From positions 19,501 through 83,500 of the forward strand of contig LGEZ01000008.1 of NCBI GenBank assembly GCA_001508005.1: 64,000 nucleotides of DNA, written 5' to 3'. Source of the DNA: Clostridia bacterium 41_269. GTDB taxonomy: Bacteria > Bacillota > DTU086. The notes beneath the pieces are model-generated. The model saw only the letters and a program-made list of their open reading frames with translations, did not search any database and had not been told where the DNA came from. Positions 30,412 to 40,566 of the stretch are shown here, piece after piece (positions within the stretch are counted from its first letter, which is position 1; each line of letters starts with the position of its first letter). The translations under genes were made by a program, and so were the position numbers.

Positions 30412-31748
30412 TTGCCAATAATCCAACCTTTATAATTAAGAAAAAGGAAATATGGGATGAACGCAGTGAATGCATGTCCCGAAGGGAATTGGAACAGATT
30501 CAGCTTGAACGTTTAAAAACTACATTAAGAAGGGCTTATGAGAAGGTTCCCCATTACAGAAAAAAATTTGATGAAGCTGGGATAAAGCCCGAGGATATTA
30601 AAACCCTAAAAGATATACAAAAACTTCCCTTTACTACAAAGGATGATCTTAGGGAAAACTATCCCTTTGGTATGTTTGCGGTTCCAAAAAAAGAAATCGT
30701 TCGTATTCATGCTTCTTCAGGAACAACTGGGAAGCCCACGGTGGTGGGATATACTCGGAAAGACCTGGATACATGGGCTGAATTGGTGGCAAGAATGGTT
30801 TATGAGGCTGGAGCTCGGGCCGAGGATATGGTGCAGATTTCTTTCGGCTATGGGCTCTTTACTGGTGCCCTGGGGCTGCATTACGGCCTAGAGCGCATCG
30901 GAGCTTCAGTGGTCCCTGTTTCTTCGGGGAATACTGAAAGACAGATTATGCTTATGAAGGATTTTGGAACAACGACTTTGGTAAGCACTCCTTCTTATGC
31001 TCTCTATATGGGGGAAGTAGCAAAGGAGATGGGGATTGATCCCAGCTCCTTGAATCTGCGTTTGGGGCTTTTTGGGAGTGAAGGATGGTCCGAAGAGATG
31101 CGCCGGGAAATAGAAAAATGCTGGAACTGTTTTGCCACAGATAACTATGGGTTAAGCGAGGTTATGGGACCAGGGGTGTCTGGGGAATGCAGGGAGAGGA
31201 ATGGAATGCATATTGCAGAGGATCATTTTCTTGTGGAAATAATTGATCCTGAAACTCAGGAGCCCCTGGACTATGGAAATAAAGGGGAGCTGGTTATTAC
31301 AACACTTACTAGGGAGGCAATGCCTCTGATTAGATATAGAACAAAAGATATAACATCCCTAAATCCTGAGCCCTGCAGGTGTGGAAGAACTAACATGCGG
31401 ATGGCAAGGGTTTCAGGGAGAACCGATGATATGCTTATAATAAGAGGAGTAAATGTTTTCCCATCCCAAATTGAAAGTGTCCTCATGGAAATAGAGGAAA
31501 CTGCCCCTTATTATCAAATAATAGTTACTAGGGAAGGTTATCTTGATCAAATAGAGATACAGGTAGAAGTAACGGAAGAGGTGCTCAAAAGGGACAAATT
31601 CAGTGAGCTTGAAAAACTGGAGAAAAAGATAAAGGACAGGCTCTACAACGTACTTTCCATTAATGCTAAGGTCCGTCTTGTGGAGCCCCATACCATTGAG
31701 CGTTTTGAGGGAAAAGCAAAACGGATAATTGATAAAAGGAAAATTTGA
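30408..31748 (+). CDS. paaK: Phenylacetate--CoA ligase family
   Basis: [37 protein letters not shown] overlap with upstream gene. Confidence 0.93.
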   Translation: MIANNPTFIIKKKEIWDERSECMSRRELEQIQLERLKTTLRRAYEKVPHYRKKFDEAGIKPEDIKTLKDIQKLPFTTKDDLRENYPFGMFAVPKKEIVRIHASSGTTGKPTVVGYTRKDLDTWAELVARMVYEAGARAEDMVQISFGYGLFTGALGLHYGLERIGASVVPVSSGNTERQIMLMKDFGTTTLVSTPSYALYMGEVAKEMGIDPSSLNLRLGLFGSEGWSEEMRREIEKCWNCFATDNYGLSEVMGPGVSGECRERNGMHIAEDHFLVEIIDPETQEPLDYGNKGELVITTLTREAMPLIRYRTKDITSLNPEPCRCGRTNMRMARVSGRTDDMLIIRGVNVFPSQIESVLMEIEETAPYYQIIVTREGYLDQIEIQVEVTEEVLKRDKFSELEKLEKKIKDRLYNVLSINAKVRLVEPHTIERFEGKAKRIIDKRKI

Positions 31749-31766
31749 TAAATTAGATTTTTCTTT

Positions 31767-33506
31767 TTGGGAGAGGGGATAAGGATGCAGAAACTCCTTA
31801 CCGGAAATGAAGCTGTGGCCAGGGGAGCATACGAGGCAGGAGTCCATTTTGCCTCAGCTTATCCCGGCACACCCAGCACCGAGATATTGGAAAATTTGGC
31901 TAAATATGAAGAGATTGATGCCCAGTGGTCGCCCAATGAAAAAGTTGCTTTGGAGGTGGCTCTGGGGGCTTCCATAGGCGGTGCGAGAAGCATTGTATCT
32001 ATGAAGCATGTGGGATTAAATGTTGCAGCTGACCCCCTATTTACAGCTTCCTATACTGGTGTAAATGGGGGGCTTGTAATTGTCTCAGCTGACGATCCTG
32101 GGATGTATAGCTCCCAGGATGAGCAGGACAACAGGTATTATGCTCGTTTTGCCAAAATTCCAATGCTGGAGCCCAGCGACAGTCAGGAAGCTAAAGACTT
32201 TACCGCCTATGCCTTTGAATTAAGCGAGGAATATGATACCCCTGTTCTTTTAAGATTGACTACGAGAATTTCTCATGGCAGATCTCCTGTGATTCTTGGA
32301 GAAAGAATTGAAAGAAATGTTAAAGATTACAACCGTAACATTGAAAAGTATATAGTACTTCCCGCTCATGCCCGAAAGCTTCATATTAAAGTGGAAGAAA
32401 GAATGTCAAAGCTGCGGGACCTGGCTGAAAAATCTCCTTTTAATGAAGTGCAGATGGGCGATAGGGAAATAGGTATAATTACCTGCGGGGCGGCCTATCA
32501 GTATGTTAAGGAAGCATGCCCCAACGCTTCTATCCTTAAGCTTGGCTTTTCCTATCCAGTTCCCCATGGACTGATAAAAGAGTTTTCTAGGCAGGTTAAA
32601 AGACTTATTGTTGTTGAGGAGCTGGAGCCCCTTCTGGAAAATGAAATAAGGGCACTGGGTATAAAAGTTGAAGGGAAAGAGCTGTTTACCAGATTTGGAG
32701 AACTGAGCACTGAAATTGTCCGTAAGGGGTTAGGAATGGAAGAACAAAAAACAGCTGAACCTGTGGAAAACATTCCCTTAAGGCCTCCTGTGCTCTGTCC
32801 CGGTTGCCCTCACAGGGGTGTTTTCTATCAGCTTAACAGGCTCAAAGCTGTTGTAACCGGCGACATTGGGTGCTATACACTGGGTGCCCTTCCCCCTCTG
32901 TCCAGTATGGATACATGCCACTGCATGGGTGCCAGCATTGGCGCTGCACTGGGATTAGAAAAAGCAAGGGGAAAAGAGTTTGCAAGGAAGGTTGTTGCGG
33001 TTATTGGGGATTCCACCTTTCTTCATTCAGGTATTACAGGGCTGATGGATGTTGTTTATAATAAAGGAACTATAACTGTAGTTATTTTGGACAACGGCAC
33101 CACTGCTATGACAGGACATCAGCACCACCCGGGGACAGGGTATACGGCGAAAAATATGCCCACATCAAAGGTGGATCTGGAAAATATCTGCAGGGCAGTG
33201 GGGGTAAAGAGGGTTGTGACTGTTGACCCTTATGATCTGGAAAGTGTGGGAGCTGTTTTAAAGGAAGAGATGGCGGTAGAGGAACCATCTGTGGTGATTT
33301 CCAGAAGGCCCTGTGTTCTTATGCTTAAAGAAAAAGAAAGTGCTTTTGCTGTGGGAGAGCGCTGCATAGGGTGTGGAGCATGTGTAAGATTGGGATGTCC
33401 TGCTGTTTCTATGAAAGGAGCTGCAGCAGAGATAAATATTCAGCTGTGCAGCGGCTGCGGACTTTGTGCTCAAGTTTGTCCCAACAAAGCCATTGAGAAA
33501 AAATAA
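31767..33506 (+). CDS. iorA: Indolepyruvate ferredoxin oxidoreductase, alpha subunit
   Basis: LLTGNEAVARGAYEAGVHFASAYPGTPSTEI; TPP domain GDIGCYTLG...GDSTFLHSGITGL; two C-terminal 4Fe-4S motifs. Confidence 0.95.
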   Translation: MGEGIRMQKLLTGNEAVARGAYEAGVHFASAYPGTPSTEILENLAKYEEIDAQWSPNEKVALEVALGASIGGARSIVSMKHVGLNVAADPLFTASYTGVNGGLVIVSADDPGMYSSQDEQDNRYYARFAKIPMLEPSDSQEAKDFTAYAFELSEEYDTPVLLRLTTRISHGRSPVILGERIERNVKDYNRNIEKYIVLPAHARKLHIKVEERMSKLRDLAEKSPFNEVQMGDREIGIITCGAAYQYVKEACPNASILKLGFSYPVPHGLIKEFSRQVKRLIVVEELEPLLENEIRALGIKVEGKELFTRFGELSTEIVRKGLGMEEQKTAEPVENIPLRPPVLCPGCPHRGVFYQLNRLKAVVTGDIGCYTLGALPPLSSMDTCHCMGASIGAALGLEKARGKEFARKVVAVIGDSTFLHSGITGLMDVVYNKGTITVVILDNGTTAMTGHQHHPGTGYTAKNMPTSKVDLENICRAVGVKRVVTVDPYDLESVGAVLKEEMAVEEPSVVISRRPCVLMLKEKESAFAVGERCIGCGACVRLGCPAVSMKGAAAEINIQLCSGCGLCAQVCPNKAIEKK

Positions 33507-33521
33507 AGTTTTTGATTTAGG

Positions 33522-34139
33522 GTGATATTTATGGATACCGTTGCAAATACAAAAAATATTTTAATTGTTGGAGTAGGCGGCCAAGGAATTATACTGGCCG
33601 GCCGTATCATAGGTAATGCTGCTCTAAAAATGGGGCTGAATGTAAAGGTTTCGGAAATACATGGTATGGCTCAAAGGGGAGGAAGTGTGGTTACCCATGT
33701 ACGTTTCGGCAGGAGGGTTTACTCTCCAACAATAGAGCAGGGAACAGCTGATATTATTTTAGCGTTTGAAAAGCTTGAAGCCCTACGCTGGATGCACTAT
33801 CTGCGTTTAGGGGGAACTGTTATTGTAAATGAGCAGGAAATTTACCCCCTCCCCGTACTTATTGGGAAGGGGGAATATCCTTCTGATGTGCTGGAAAAAA
33901 TCAAAAGAAAAGACACTCATATTTTAGCCCTTGATGCTTTCCAAATTGCTGTTGAGGCAGGGAACCCTAAAGCTGTAAACATGGTTCTTGTGGGGGCGCT
34001 TGCTGCGGAAATGGGTTTTAAGAAGGATCTCTGGCATGATGTTATAAAAGAGACTGTTCCTAAAAAATCCATTGAAGCAAATATTCAGGCATTTAACAAA
34101 GGCTTTGAATGGGTTAAAAATCCCAGGGTTTGCATATGA
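33522..34139 (+). CDS. iorB: Indolepyruvate oxidoreductase, beta subunit
   Basis: [23 protein letters not shown]...[19 protein letters not shown]. Confidence 0.94.
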   Translation: MIFMDTVANTKNILIVGVGGQGIILAGRIIGNAALKMGLNVKVSEIHGMAQRGGSVVTHVRFGRRVYSPTIEQGTADIILAFEKLEALRWMHYLRLGGTVIVNEQEIYPLPVLIGKGEYPSDVLEKIKRKDTHILALDAFQIAVEAGNPKAVNMVLVGALAAEMGFKKDLWHDVIKETVPKKSIEANIQAFNKGFEWVKNPRVCI

Positions 34140-34658
34140 TTTCCCTGATTTTTGTGTCAAGGAAGTTGTTTGAATGTGCTGGACGCAGGACCAGTGCACT
34201 ATCTGCTCCTGTTCCGCTTCCGCCCACAGCGACAATGTCTTCACCGTAGGGTATCAGCCCTGCATCCAGTGCCATTCCGCAACTTCAATGCAGACTTTAA
34301 CTCCTTGACCGAACATTCTTAAGGTGTTGGCAATTATTTCTGATGGGTAGATGCCTTGGAACTTAAAACGGAGGCATCTATCCAGTCCAGCCATCAGGTG
34401 GGTGGTTATGAGCACATCTATTCCGGCATTTTCCAATTTTTTCTTCATCTCTTCAGGGAACTCATTTACACCGGGACCCCTAAAACCCACATGATGTCCC
34501 ACACATACCACATGCAGCCCGCAGCCTATAAACTTTTCTGCAGTTTTGCCTGTATGGGAAGCCACAACGATATGATTGATGCCAAGCTCTTTAGCTCTTT
34601 TTACGGCAAGCTCAACTGTTTTATCAGTATTTTTTGGCCCTTTACATTCCCAGTACAC
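34114..34658 (-). pseudogene. Pyruvate-kinase C-terminal (PK_C) domain protein, frameshifted
   Basis: VYWECKGPKNTDKTVELAVKRAKELGINHIVVASHTGKTA...VCIEVA then, one frame over, [54 protein letters not shown]; shift near 34277-34280. Confidence 0.75.
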
Positions 34659-34805
34659 AGCAGAACCTCCTTTGTTTTTGTAAATTATGTTATAGGAAAT
34701 TTTTTTAAAGTGCAATTAAAAGTAACACAGATTAAATTTATATAATTTTTTTGCTGTTTAAGCTTTTAATAAGGTTATTGATTATTCTCCAGGAGAGAAA
34801 AACAG

Positions 34806-35492
34806 ATGTGCGGTCGTTTTACCCTTACCCTGAGCGGGGAGGAATTTAAAAGGCATTTCAACTATACCTTGGAACGTTTTGACTACAGTCCCAATTATAA
34901 TATTGCACCAGGACAGGAAGTGCCTGTTATATATCGAAAACCCCACAGAGATGAAATTGCCGTTAGGCCCATGAGGTGGGGACTGGTTCCCCGCTGGGCT
35001 GAGAATAAAAATGTAGGTTACAGGTTGATCAATGCAAGGGGCGAAACTGTGGATAAAAAGCCGGCTTTTAGAGACGCTTTTTTGAAAAGGCGGTGTTTTG
35101 TTCCGGCAGATGGGTTTTATGAGTGGAGAAAAGATAATGGTACAAAAACACCCTTTAGGATTATGCTGCCCGACGGGAAGCCCTTTGCCTTTGCTGGCTT
35201 ATGGGAAAAGTGGATAAATCCTAAAAACAGAGAAGAGGAGCTTTATTCCTTTACCATAATTACCACAGATGCAGGTGCAGCGGTAAAGGATATTCATCCC
35301 AGAATGCCTGTTTTAATGGTTGATGAAAAAATCTGGGAAATGTGGCTTGATCCTAAAGCTGATGTGGGGAGTTTAAAGGAAATTATAAAACCCTATGACG
35401 GGGAACTGGTTTGTTATGAGGTTTCTACCCAGGTAAATTCCCCGGCAAATAATTATCCAGAAATTATCATGCCCGTAAATAAAAGAGATTGA
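34806..35492 (+). CDS. yedK: SOS response-associated peptidase (SRAP/YedK-HMCES family)
   Basis: MCGRFTL catalytic Cys2 N-terminus; FYEWRKDNG; HPRMPVLM. Confidence 0.95.
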   Translation: MCGRFTLTLSGEEFKRHFNYTLERFDYSPNYNIAPGQEVPVIYRKPHRDEIAVRPMRWGLVPRWAENKNVGYRLINARGETVDKKPAFRDAFLKRRCFVPADGFYEWRKDNGTKTPFRIMLPDGKPFAFAGLWEKWINPKNREEELYSFTIITTDAGAAVKDIHPRMPVLMVDEKIWEMWLDPKADVGSLKEIIKPYDGELVCYEVSTQVNSPANNYPEIIMPVNKRD

Positions 35493-35588
35493 TCTTTTTT
35501 AAGTAAATAAAAGGAATTTGTTTAATACACAACGAAGTAATATTTGTTATCATGTATTATATATATTAGTGTAAATGCTTAATTTTTG

Positions 35589-35604
35589 GGCAGGAATTCC
35601 TGCC
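35589..35604. repeat. Perfect 16-bp palindrome upstream of fbp
   Basis: GGCAGGAATTCCTGCC without a following T tract. Confidence 0.6.
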
Positions 35605-35652
35605 GAGAAATCTTGTACTTAACAAAGCCTTAATAAAGAAAAGGAGGGGCTC

Positions 35653-36783
35653 GTGTTGGGTGAAAAGCTTACATTAAGCGTTATCAAGGCTGATATAGGT
35701 GGGTGGGTTGGTCATTCTAGCGTTCATCCCAGACTTCTTGAGCGGGCTGAGGAATGTTTGAGCGAAAGCAAATATTTAATTGACTATCATGTAACCCATG
35801 TGGGAGATGATATCAACTTAATTATGACTCACCGTCTGGGAATTGATAATGAAGAAATACATAAGCTGGCTTTTAATACTTTCCAAGAGTGCACAAAAAT
35901 TGCTAAGGAAATGAAGTTATACGGCGCAGGACAGGATCTTTTATCTGATGCTTTTTCAGGAAATGTTAAAGGGATGGGGCCCGGCGTTGCTGAAATGGAG
36001 TTTGAAGAAAGGCCCAGTGAACCTGTTATAGTTTTCATGGCTGACAAAACAGAACCAGGGGCGTGGAATTTCCCTTTATACAAAATGTTTGCTGATCCCT
36101 TTAATACCATTGGATTGGTAATTGACCCCAAAATGCATGATGGATTTGTGTTTGAAGTGCATGATCTCATTGAAAACAAAAAGGTTCTTTTTTCCCTTCC
36201 GGAAGAAATGTATGACATGCTGGTGTTTGTGGGGGCTCCAGGGAGATTTTGCATTAAATCGGTTTATGATAAAAATGGGAACATTGCTGCAACATCCAGT
36301 ACCCAGAAGCTGAATTTCCTGGCCGGCAAATATGTTGGGAAAGACGATCCTGTATGTATTGTCCGCTGTCAGAGCGGGCTTCCTGCTGTGGGTGAGGCTT
36401 TGGAACCCTTTGCAAATCCCCATTTGGTTTCAGGATGGATGAGGGGTTCCCACAGCGGACCATTAATGCCTGTCTCGGTTAAGGATTCCAATCCTACCCG
36501 GTTCGATGGACCTCCAAGGGTGGTAGCTTTAGGCTTCCAGATAGCGCAGGGTAAGCTCATTGGACCTCAAGATTTCTTTGCAGATCCTGCATATGATAAG
36601 GCAAGAGAAATTGCCAATGAAATTGCCAACTATATGAGGCGCCTTGGGCCCTTTGAGCCCCATAGACTTAATTTGGATGAAATGGAATATACAACAATGC
36701 CGCTGGTTATGGAAAAGCTGAAGGAAAGATTTGTTCCCATCGACAAAGATGCAGATGAAGCTGCTGCTGGTAAAGAAGATTAG
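35653..36783 (+). CDS. fbp: Fructose 1,6-bisphosphate aldolase/phosphatase (class V, archaeal-type)
   Basis: LTLSVIKADIGGWVGHSSVHP...DINLIMTHRLG...DLLSDAFSGNVKGMGPGVAEMEFEERPSEPVIVFMADKTEPGAWN. Confidence 0.95.
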   Translation: MLGEKLTLSVIKADIGGWVGHSSVHPRLLERAEECLSESKYLIDYHVTHVGDDINLIMTHRLGIDNEEIHKLAFNTFQECTKIAKEMKLYGAGQDLLSDAFSGNVKGMGPGVAEMEFEERPSEPVIVFMADKTEPGAWNFPLYKMFADPFNTIGLVIDPKMHDGFVFEVHDLIENKKVLFSLPEEMYDMLVFVGAPGRFCIKSVYDKNGNIAATSSTQKLNFLAGKYVGKDDPVCIVRCQSGLPAVGEALEPFANPHLVSGWMRGSHSGPLMPVSVKDSNPTRFDGPPRVVALGFQIAQGKLIGPQDFFADPAYDKAREIANEIANYMRRLGPFEPHRLNLDEMEYTTMPLVMEKLKERFVPIDKDADEAAAGKED

Positions 36784-36798
36784 AAATAAGTTGAGTAA

Positions 36799-36833
36799 AA
36801 AAGACCGGTGCCCGCCCGTGGCACCGGTCTTTT
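36799..36833. terminator. Bidirectional terminator between fbp and the convergent 88-aa gene
   Basis: AAAAGACCGGTGCC-CGCCCGT-GGCACCGGTCTTTT. Confidence 0.92.
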
Positions 36834-36839
36834 AGCATT

Positions 36840-37106
36840 TTAGCATTGGTGTTCCATTTCCTCAAGTTCATCACAGATGCTGTATAAAATATGTTTAGTT
36901 AGAGTTTCGGGGTCCTTAATGTAAACTGAGTAATAGGTTTGTCCTGAAAAGGGCAGAATTTTTTCATGTACTTCAGCTTGGGTATCTGTGCCGTAAGTTT
37001 TTATATAATAATTTTCGTTTATTTTTTTCCAGCCTTTTTTGATAAGATTGTTTTTAAACACAGTTCCATTTTTCACTTTTATCCGTAATTTGCAGTCAGT
37101 TATCAT
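36840..37106 (-). CDS. Hypothetical protein (88 aa)
   Basis: Isolated ORF with GGAGG-type RBS region and shared terminator; no family recognised. Confidence 0.55.
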   Translation of the reverse strand: MITDCKLRIKVKNGTVFKNNLIKKGWKKINENYYIKTYGTDTQAEVHEKILPFSGQTYYSVYIKDPETLTKHILYSICDELEEMEHQC

Positions 37107-37183
37107 TAACCTTTCCTCCTTTTTCTATCTATTTTACTTTTTAAATTATTTTAAATAAATAAGGTTCTTAGAAAAAATAAAAA

Positions 37184-37205
37184 AACCCTGCTTATCAGCA
37201 GGGTT
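37184..37205 (-). terminator. Terminator of hsp20
   Basis: AACCCTGCT-TATC-AGCAGGGTT with A-rich stretch (T tract on minus strand). Confidence 0.85.
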
Positions 37206-37216
37206 GACTTTGAAAG

Positions 37217-37654
37217 CTAATCGGTGATGTTAATTCTCCTTCCGCTCTTTTCGCTTTCCACTTTGGGTAGTTTGATCTTAAGGATTCCGTTCTGGTATTT
37301 TGCTTCAACTTTATCTGCATCTATTTCATAGGGCAGTGCTATGGTTCTCTGCAGTTTTCCATAGCTTCTTTCTCTTCTTATAAAACCTTCTTTTTCTTCA
37401 TTCAATTCTTCTTTTCTTTCAGCTTGAATGGTAAGGTAATTATCTCTTAAGGTGATTTCAATTTCATCTTTTTCAAATCCCGGTAGCTCAGCTTCTACCA
37501 GGAGCTCACTGCCTAGGTCTTTAACGTCTGCCCTAATTCCCCGGCTTTCAATGGGGAAAAATGTTCCAATAGCAGGGAAGCTGAAGAATTCATCCCAATC
37601 AAAATCAAAGAGATCTTTTCTTCCAAAAGGAACTAAATCTCTGAAGCCTCTCAT
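37217..37654 (-). CDS. hsp20: Hsp20/alpha-crystallin small heat shock protein
   Basis: LGSELLVEAELPGFEKDEIEITLRDNYLTIQAERKEE...YQNGILKIKLPK. Confidence 0.95.
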   Translation of the reverse strand: MRGFRDLVPFGRKDLFDFDWDEFFSFPAIGTFFPIESRGIRADVKDLGSELLVEAELPGFEKDEIEITLRDNYLTIQAERKEELNEEKEGFIRRERSYGKLQRTIALPYEIDADKVEAKYQNGILKIKLPKVESEKSGRRINITD

Positions 37655-37709
37655 AGCACATACCCCCTTTCTTCTGTTTTAGTATTTTCAATTTTAAATA
37701 TAATTATTT

Positions 37710-37773
37710 AGTCAAAAATGGTCAAATTTTATTTAGGCTAATTTTTTTCCAACAAAGGTCAATTAAGGTCAGT
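37710..37773 (-). promoter_or_regulatory. CtsR-type operator(s) and promoter of hsp20
   Basis: AGTCAAAAATGGTCAAA (37710-37726) matches RGTCAAANANRGTCAAA; degenerate second copy GGTCAATTAAGGTCAGT (37757-37773). Minus strand: TTGACC-17-TATATT overlapping the first box. Confidence 0.75.
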
Positions 37774-37945
37774 TTTGTAATATTTTTATTACAATAAAAG
37801 AATTTTTTAACTCTTTTAAAATTTTTTGCCTTTTTAAATACATAATTTTTTAAAGCAGTGCGATAATATAATTTATGATAAAATAATTGGTGATTGTTTT
37901 TTTGTTTTTCTGCATAATTTTCGCAGCTGTGGGGGAGGGTTTTTT

Positions 37946-39052
37946 TTGAGCAGGAAGCTTAGGGTGGGAATACTATTTGGTGGACGCTCCGGGGAACATG
38001 AGGTTTCAATTTTGTCGGCAGGATCCGTTTATGAGGCCCTTGATAGGAATAGGTTTGAGCCGGTAGCCATTGCAATAACCAGAGATGGTTCATGGTACCT
38101 TATAGAAAACCCAAGAGATGTTTTTGAAAAAGGTGAAATTGATCCCCATAGGGGTATTCCTGTAACCATTTTATGCCAGCCATTAAAAGATAATTTTGTA
38201 ACTTTAGATGGTAAGGTTTTGGAGCCTTTAGATGTGGTTTTTCCTGTGCTGCACGGAACCTATGGAGAAGATGGAACGGTTCAGGGCCTTCTTGAGCTTG
38301 CAGGCATTCCTTATGTTGGGGCCGGTGTATTGGCTTCAGCAGCTGGGATGGATAAGGTTGTTATGAAAAAGCTCTTTAGACAGGCTGGGCTGCCTGTGGT
38401 AAAAGATATAGCTGTGATGAGATGGGAGTTTCAGGAAAATCCTGAAAGGGTAGCTGATTATGTAGAGGCGAATATTTCCTATCCATGTTTTGTAAAACCT
38501 GCAAATTTAGGGTCCAGTGTTGGGGTTTCTAAGGCAAAGAATCGAAAAGAGCTCATTGCGGCTTTGGAGGAAGCTTCCATGTATGACCGCAAGCTTGTGG
38601 TGGAGCAGGGAATAGAAGCCCGAGAAATTGAGTGCAGCGTAATGGGCAATGAACATCCCCGCAGTTCTGTTCCTGGTGAAATTATTCCTTCAGGAGAGTT
38701 TTATGATTATGAATCAAAATATCTTAGCGGAGAATCTAAACTGCTGATCCCTGCACCCCTGAGCAGTGAACAGGAAGACAGAATACGAAACCTTGCTGTA
38801 AAGGCTTTTAAAGCCGTAGACTGTTCAGGTTTGGCAAGGGTAGATTTTTTTGTAACCAAGGATACTGGTCAAATTTATGTGAATGAGATAAATACAATGC
38901 CCGGTTTTACTAAAATAAGCATGTTTCCTAAACTTTGGGAGGCATCGGGAGTGTCTTATGGGGAGCTTTTATCCCATCTAATTGATCTTGCCTTTGAAAG
39001 GTACAAAGATAAAAAAAGGAATGCTACGGTATACATGGGACGGAAAAAGTAA
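37946..39052 (+). CDS. ddl: D-alanine--D-alanine ligase
   Basis: GILFGGRSGEHEVSILSA, VFPVLHGTYGEDGTVQGLLELAGIPYVGAGVLASA, VNEINTMPGFTKISMFPKLWEASG. Confidence 0.96.
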   Translation: MSRKLRVGILFGGRSGEHEVSILSAGSVYEALDRNRFEPVAIAITRDGSWYLIENPRDVFEKGEIDPHRGIPVTILCQPLKDNFVTLDGKVLEPLDVVFPVLHGTYGEDGTVQGLLELAGIPYVGAGVLASAAGMDKVVMKKLFRQAGLPVVKDIAVMRWEFQENPERVADYVEANISYPCFVKPANLGSSVGVSKAKNRKELIAALEEASMYDRKLVVEQGIEAREIECSVMGNEHPRSSVPGEIIPSGEFYDYESKYLSGESKLLIPAPLSSEQEDRIRNLAVKAFKAVDCSGLARVDFFVTKDTGQIYVNEINTMPGFTKISMFPKLWEASGVSYGELLSHLIDLAFERYKDKKRNATVYMGRKK

Positions 39053-39082
39053 AATGGATGGAGGAAGGCTTTACGGGGGGAA

Positions 39083-39994
39083 TTGGGATTGCAACATGCA
39101 AAAATAACGGCAGCAGAACGACCCAGAATAAATCCCTATGCTGCCCTTGTGATTGCAGTAATTGGGATATCCTTTGGTTCCATTTTTGCGAAGTTTTCCG
39201 ATGCCCCTTCTCTTATAATTGCTACTTACCGCAATGTCCTGGCAACTTTTATACTGCTTCCTTTTGCCTTTACAACCTTCAGAAAAGAACTTATGGCTGT
39301 TTCTAAAAGAGATTTTTTTGCAGCATCAGCTGCGGGAATTTTTTTGGCTTTTCATTTTGCTGCGTGGATTAAGTCTTTGGAATATACTACTGTAGCCAGC
39401 TCCACAGTACTGGTTACCCTTCAGCCAATTTTTGTTGTACTGGGATCTGTACTTGTTTTGAAAGAAAAAGTGGGTAAAAAGGCTCTCGCCGCGGGCAGCT
39501 TGGCTTTGGTGGGTAGCATTATTATAGGTGCAGGGGATTTTTCTGTAGGAGGCAGTGCCCTGTGGGGGGATTTCCTTGCATTAAGCGGTGCATTCTTTAT
39601 AGCAGTTTATGTGCTGATCGGACGTTCCTTAAGACAGAGATTATCCCTTGTTGCTTATACTTTTGTTGTCTACGGTTTCTGCAGCCTGTTTCTTTTGTTG
39701 ATGAATTTAATTGTTGGTGCAAAGCTTTACCCCTATTCTCTGTATAACTGGCTGCTCTTTTTGGGAATGGCTCTTATTCCCACAACCATTGGGCATACTC
39801 TTTTAAATTGGGCTTTAAAATACTTGCCAGCTCCAACGGTTTCCGTCAGCGTTTTGGGAGAACCCGTAGGAGCGAGCATTTTAGCTGCTGTGCTGCTTGG
39901 AGAGTATCCCGCTGCTGCCCAGCTTCTGGGAGGTGCTCTTATACTCACGGGAGTTTATTTTTTCATGAAGTTTTCCAGGGAAGAAAGAAATTGA
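39083..39994 (+). CDS. DMT superfamily transporter (EamA)
   Basis: Ten TM helices, two EamA repeats (TVASSTVLVTLQPIFVVLGS; LPAPTVSVSVLGEPVGASILAAVLLGEYP). Confidence 0.92.
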   Translation: MGLQHAKITAAERPRINPYAALVIAVIGISFGSIFAKFSDAPSLIIATYRNVLATFILLPFAFTTFRKELMAVSKRDFFAASAAGIFLAFHFAAWIKSLEYTTVASSTVLVTLQPIFVVLGSVLVLKEKVGKKALAAGSLALVGSIIIGAGDFSVGGSALWGDFLALSGAFFIAVYVLIGRSLRQRLSLVAYTFVVYGFCSLFLLLMNLIVGAKLYPYSLYNWLLFLGMALIPTTIGHTLLNWALKYLPAPTVSVSVLGEPVGASILAAVLLGEYPAAAQLLGGALILTGVYFFMKFSREERN

Positions 39995-40078
39995 TGGTTA
40001 GCAAGAGGAAATTTATGGAGTTTTGAATTTTAATTTATTTTTGAAAAACTTTTTGAATATTATCAAAGGGGTGGTTTT

Positions 40079-40510
40079 ATGTCCCAAGATGAAAAAAGGA
40101 AAGAAATCAGGCAGTTTAAAAGTGCTGCTGATGATGAAGATTTTAATAGGCTTATTCAGAAAATAAAAAGCGGAGAACTTAAAATAGCCATGACCAGAGA
40201 TAAATCAAGAAATATTTTAAGGCAGTTTGATAAAAAGTTTTATTATTTGTATTTTATATGTGTCTTAGCGGCTGCGGCAGTGACAATTTACTTTATAAGC
40301 ATTGGCAGGCTTTATATTTCTTTGACAGCGTTGGCTGTAACCTTGATGCTTTTTTTTGCTTTTTGGTCTCTTATAACCAGAAGAGCTTTTAATTGGGCAA
40401 TTAAGAAAAAGAAAAATTTTGATTATGCATACTATATAACGGCTGTGACCATAAAAAAGGATTCCAAAGAGTATAAGTATCCCCACCATCACTGGAAGGA
40501 TGCCCTTTAA
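40079..40510 (+). CDS. Hypothetical membrane protein (143 aa, two TM helices)
   Basis: Good start context (GGGGTGG RBS), TM segments YLYFICVLAAAAVTIYFISI and LYISLTALAVTLMLFFAFWSLI. Confidence 0.65.
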   Translation: MSQDEKRKEIRQFKSAADDEDFNRLIQKIKSGELKIAMTRDKSRNILRQFDKKFYYLYFICVLAAAAVTIYFISIGRLYISLTALAVTLMLFFAFWSLITRRAFNWAIKKKKNFDYAYYITAVTIKKDSKEYKYPHHHWKDAL

Positions 40511-40566
40511 ATTTGAGATCTGTTTTTAGTTTGGTCATCTTTATTACTGCCCGGGAGGTAGGATTA

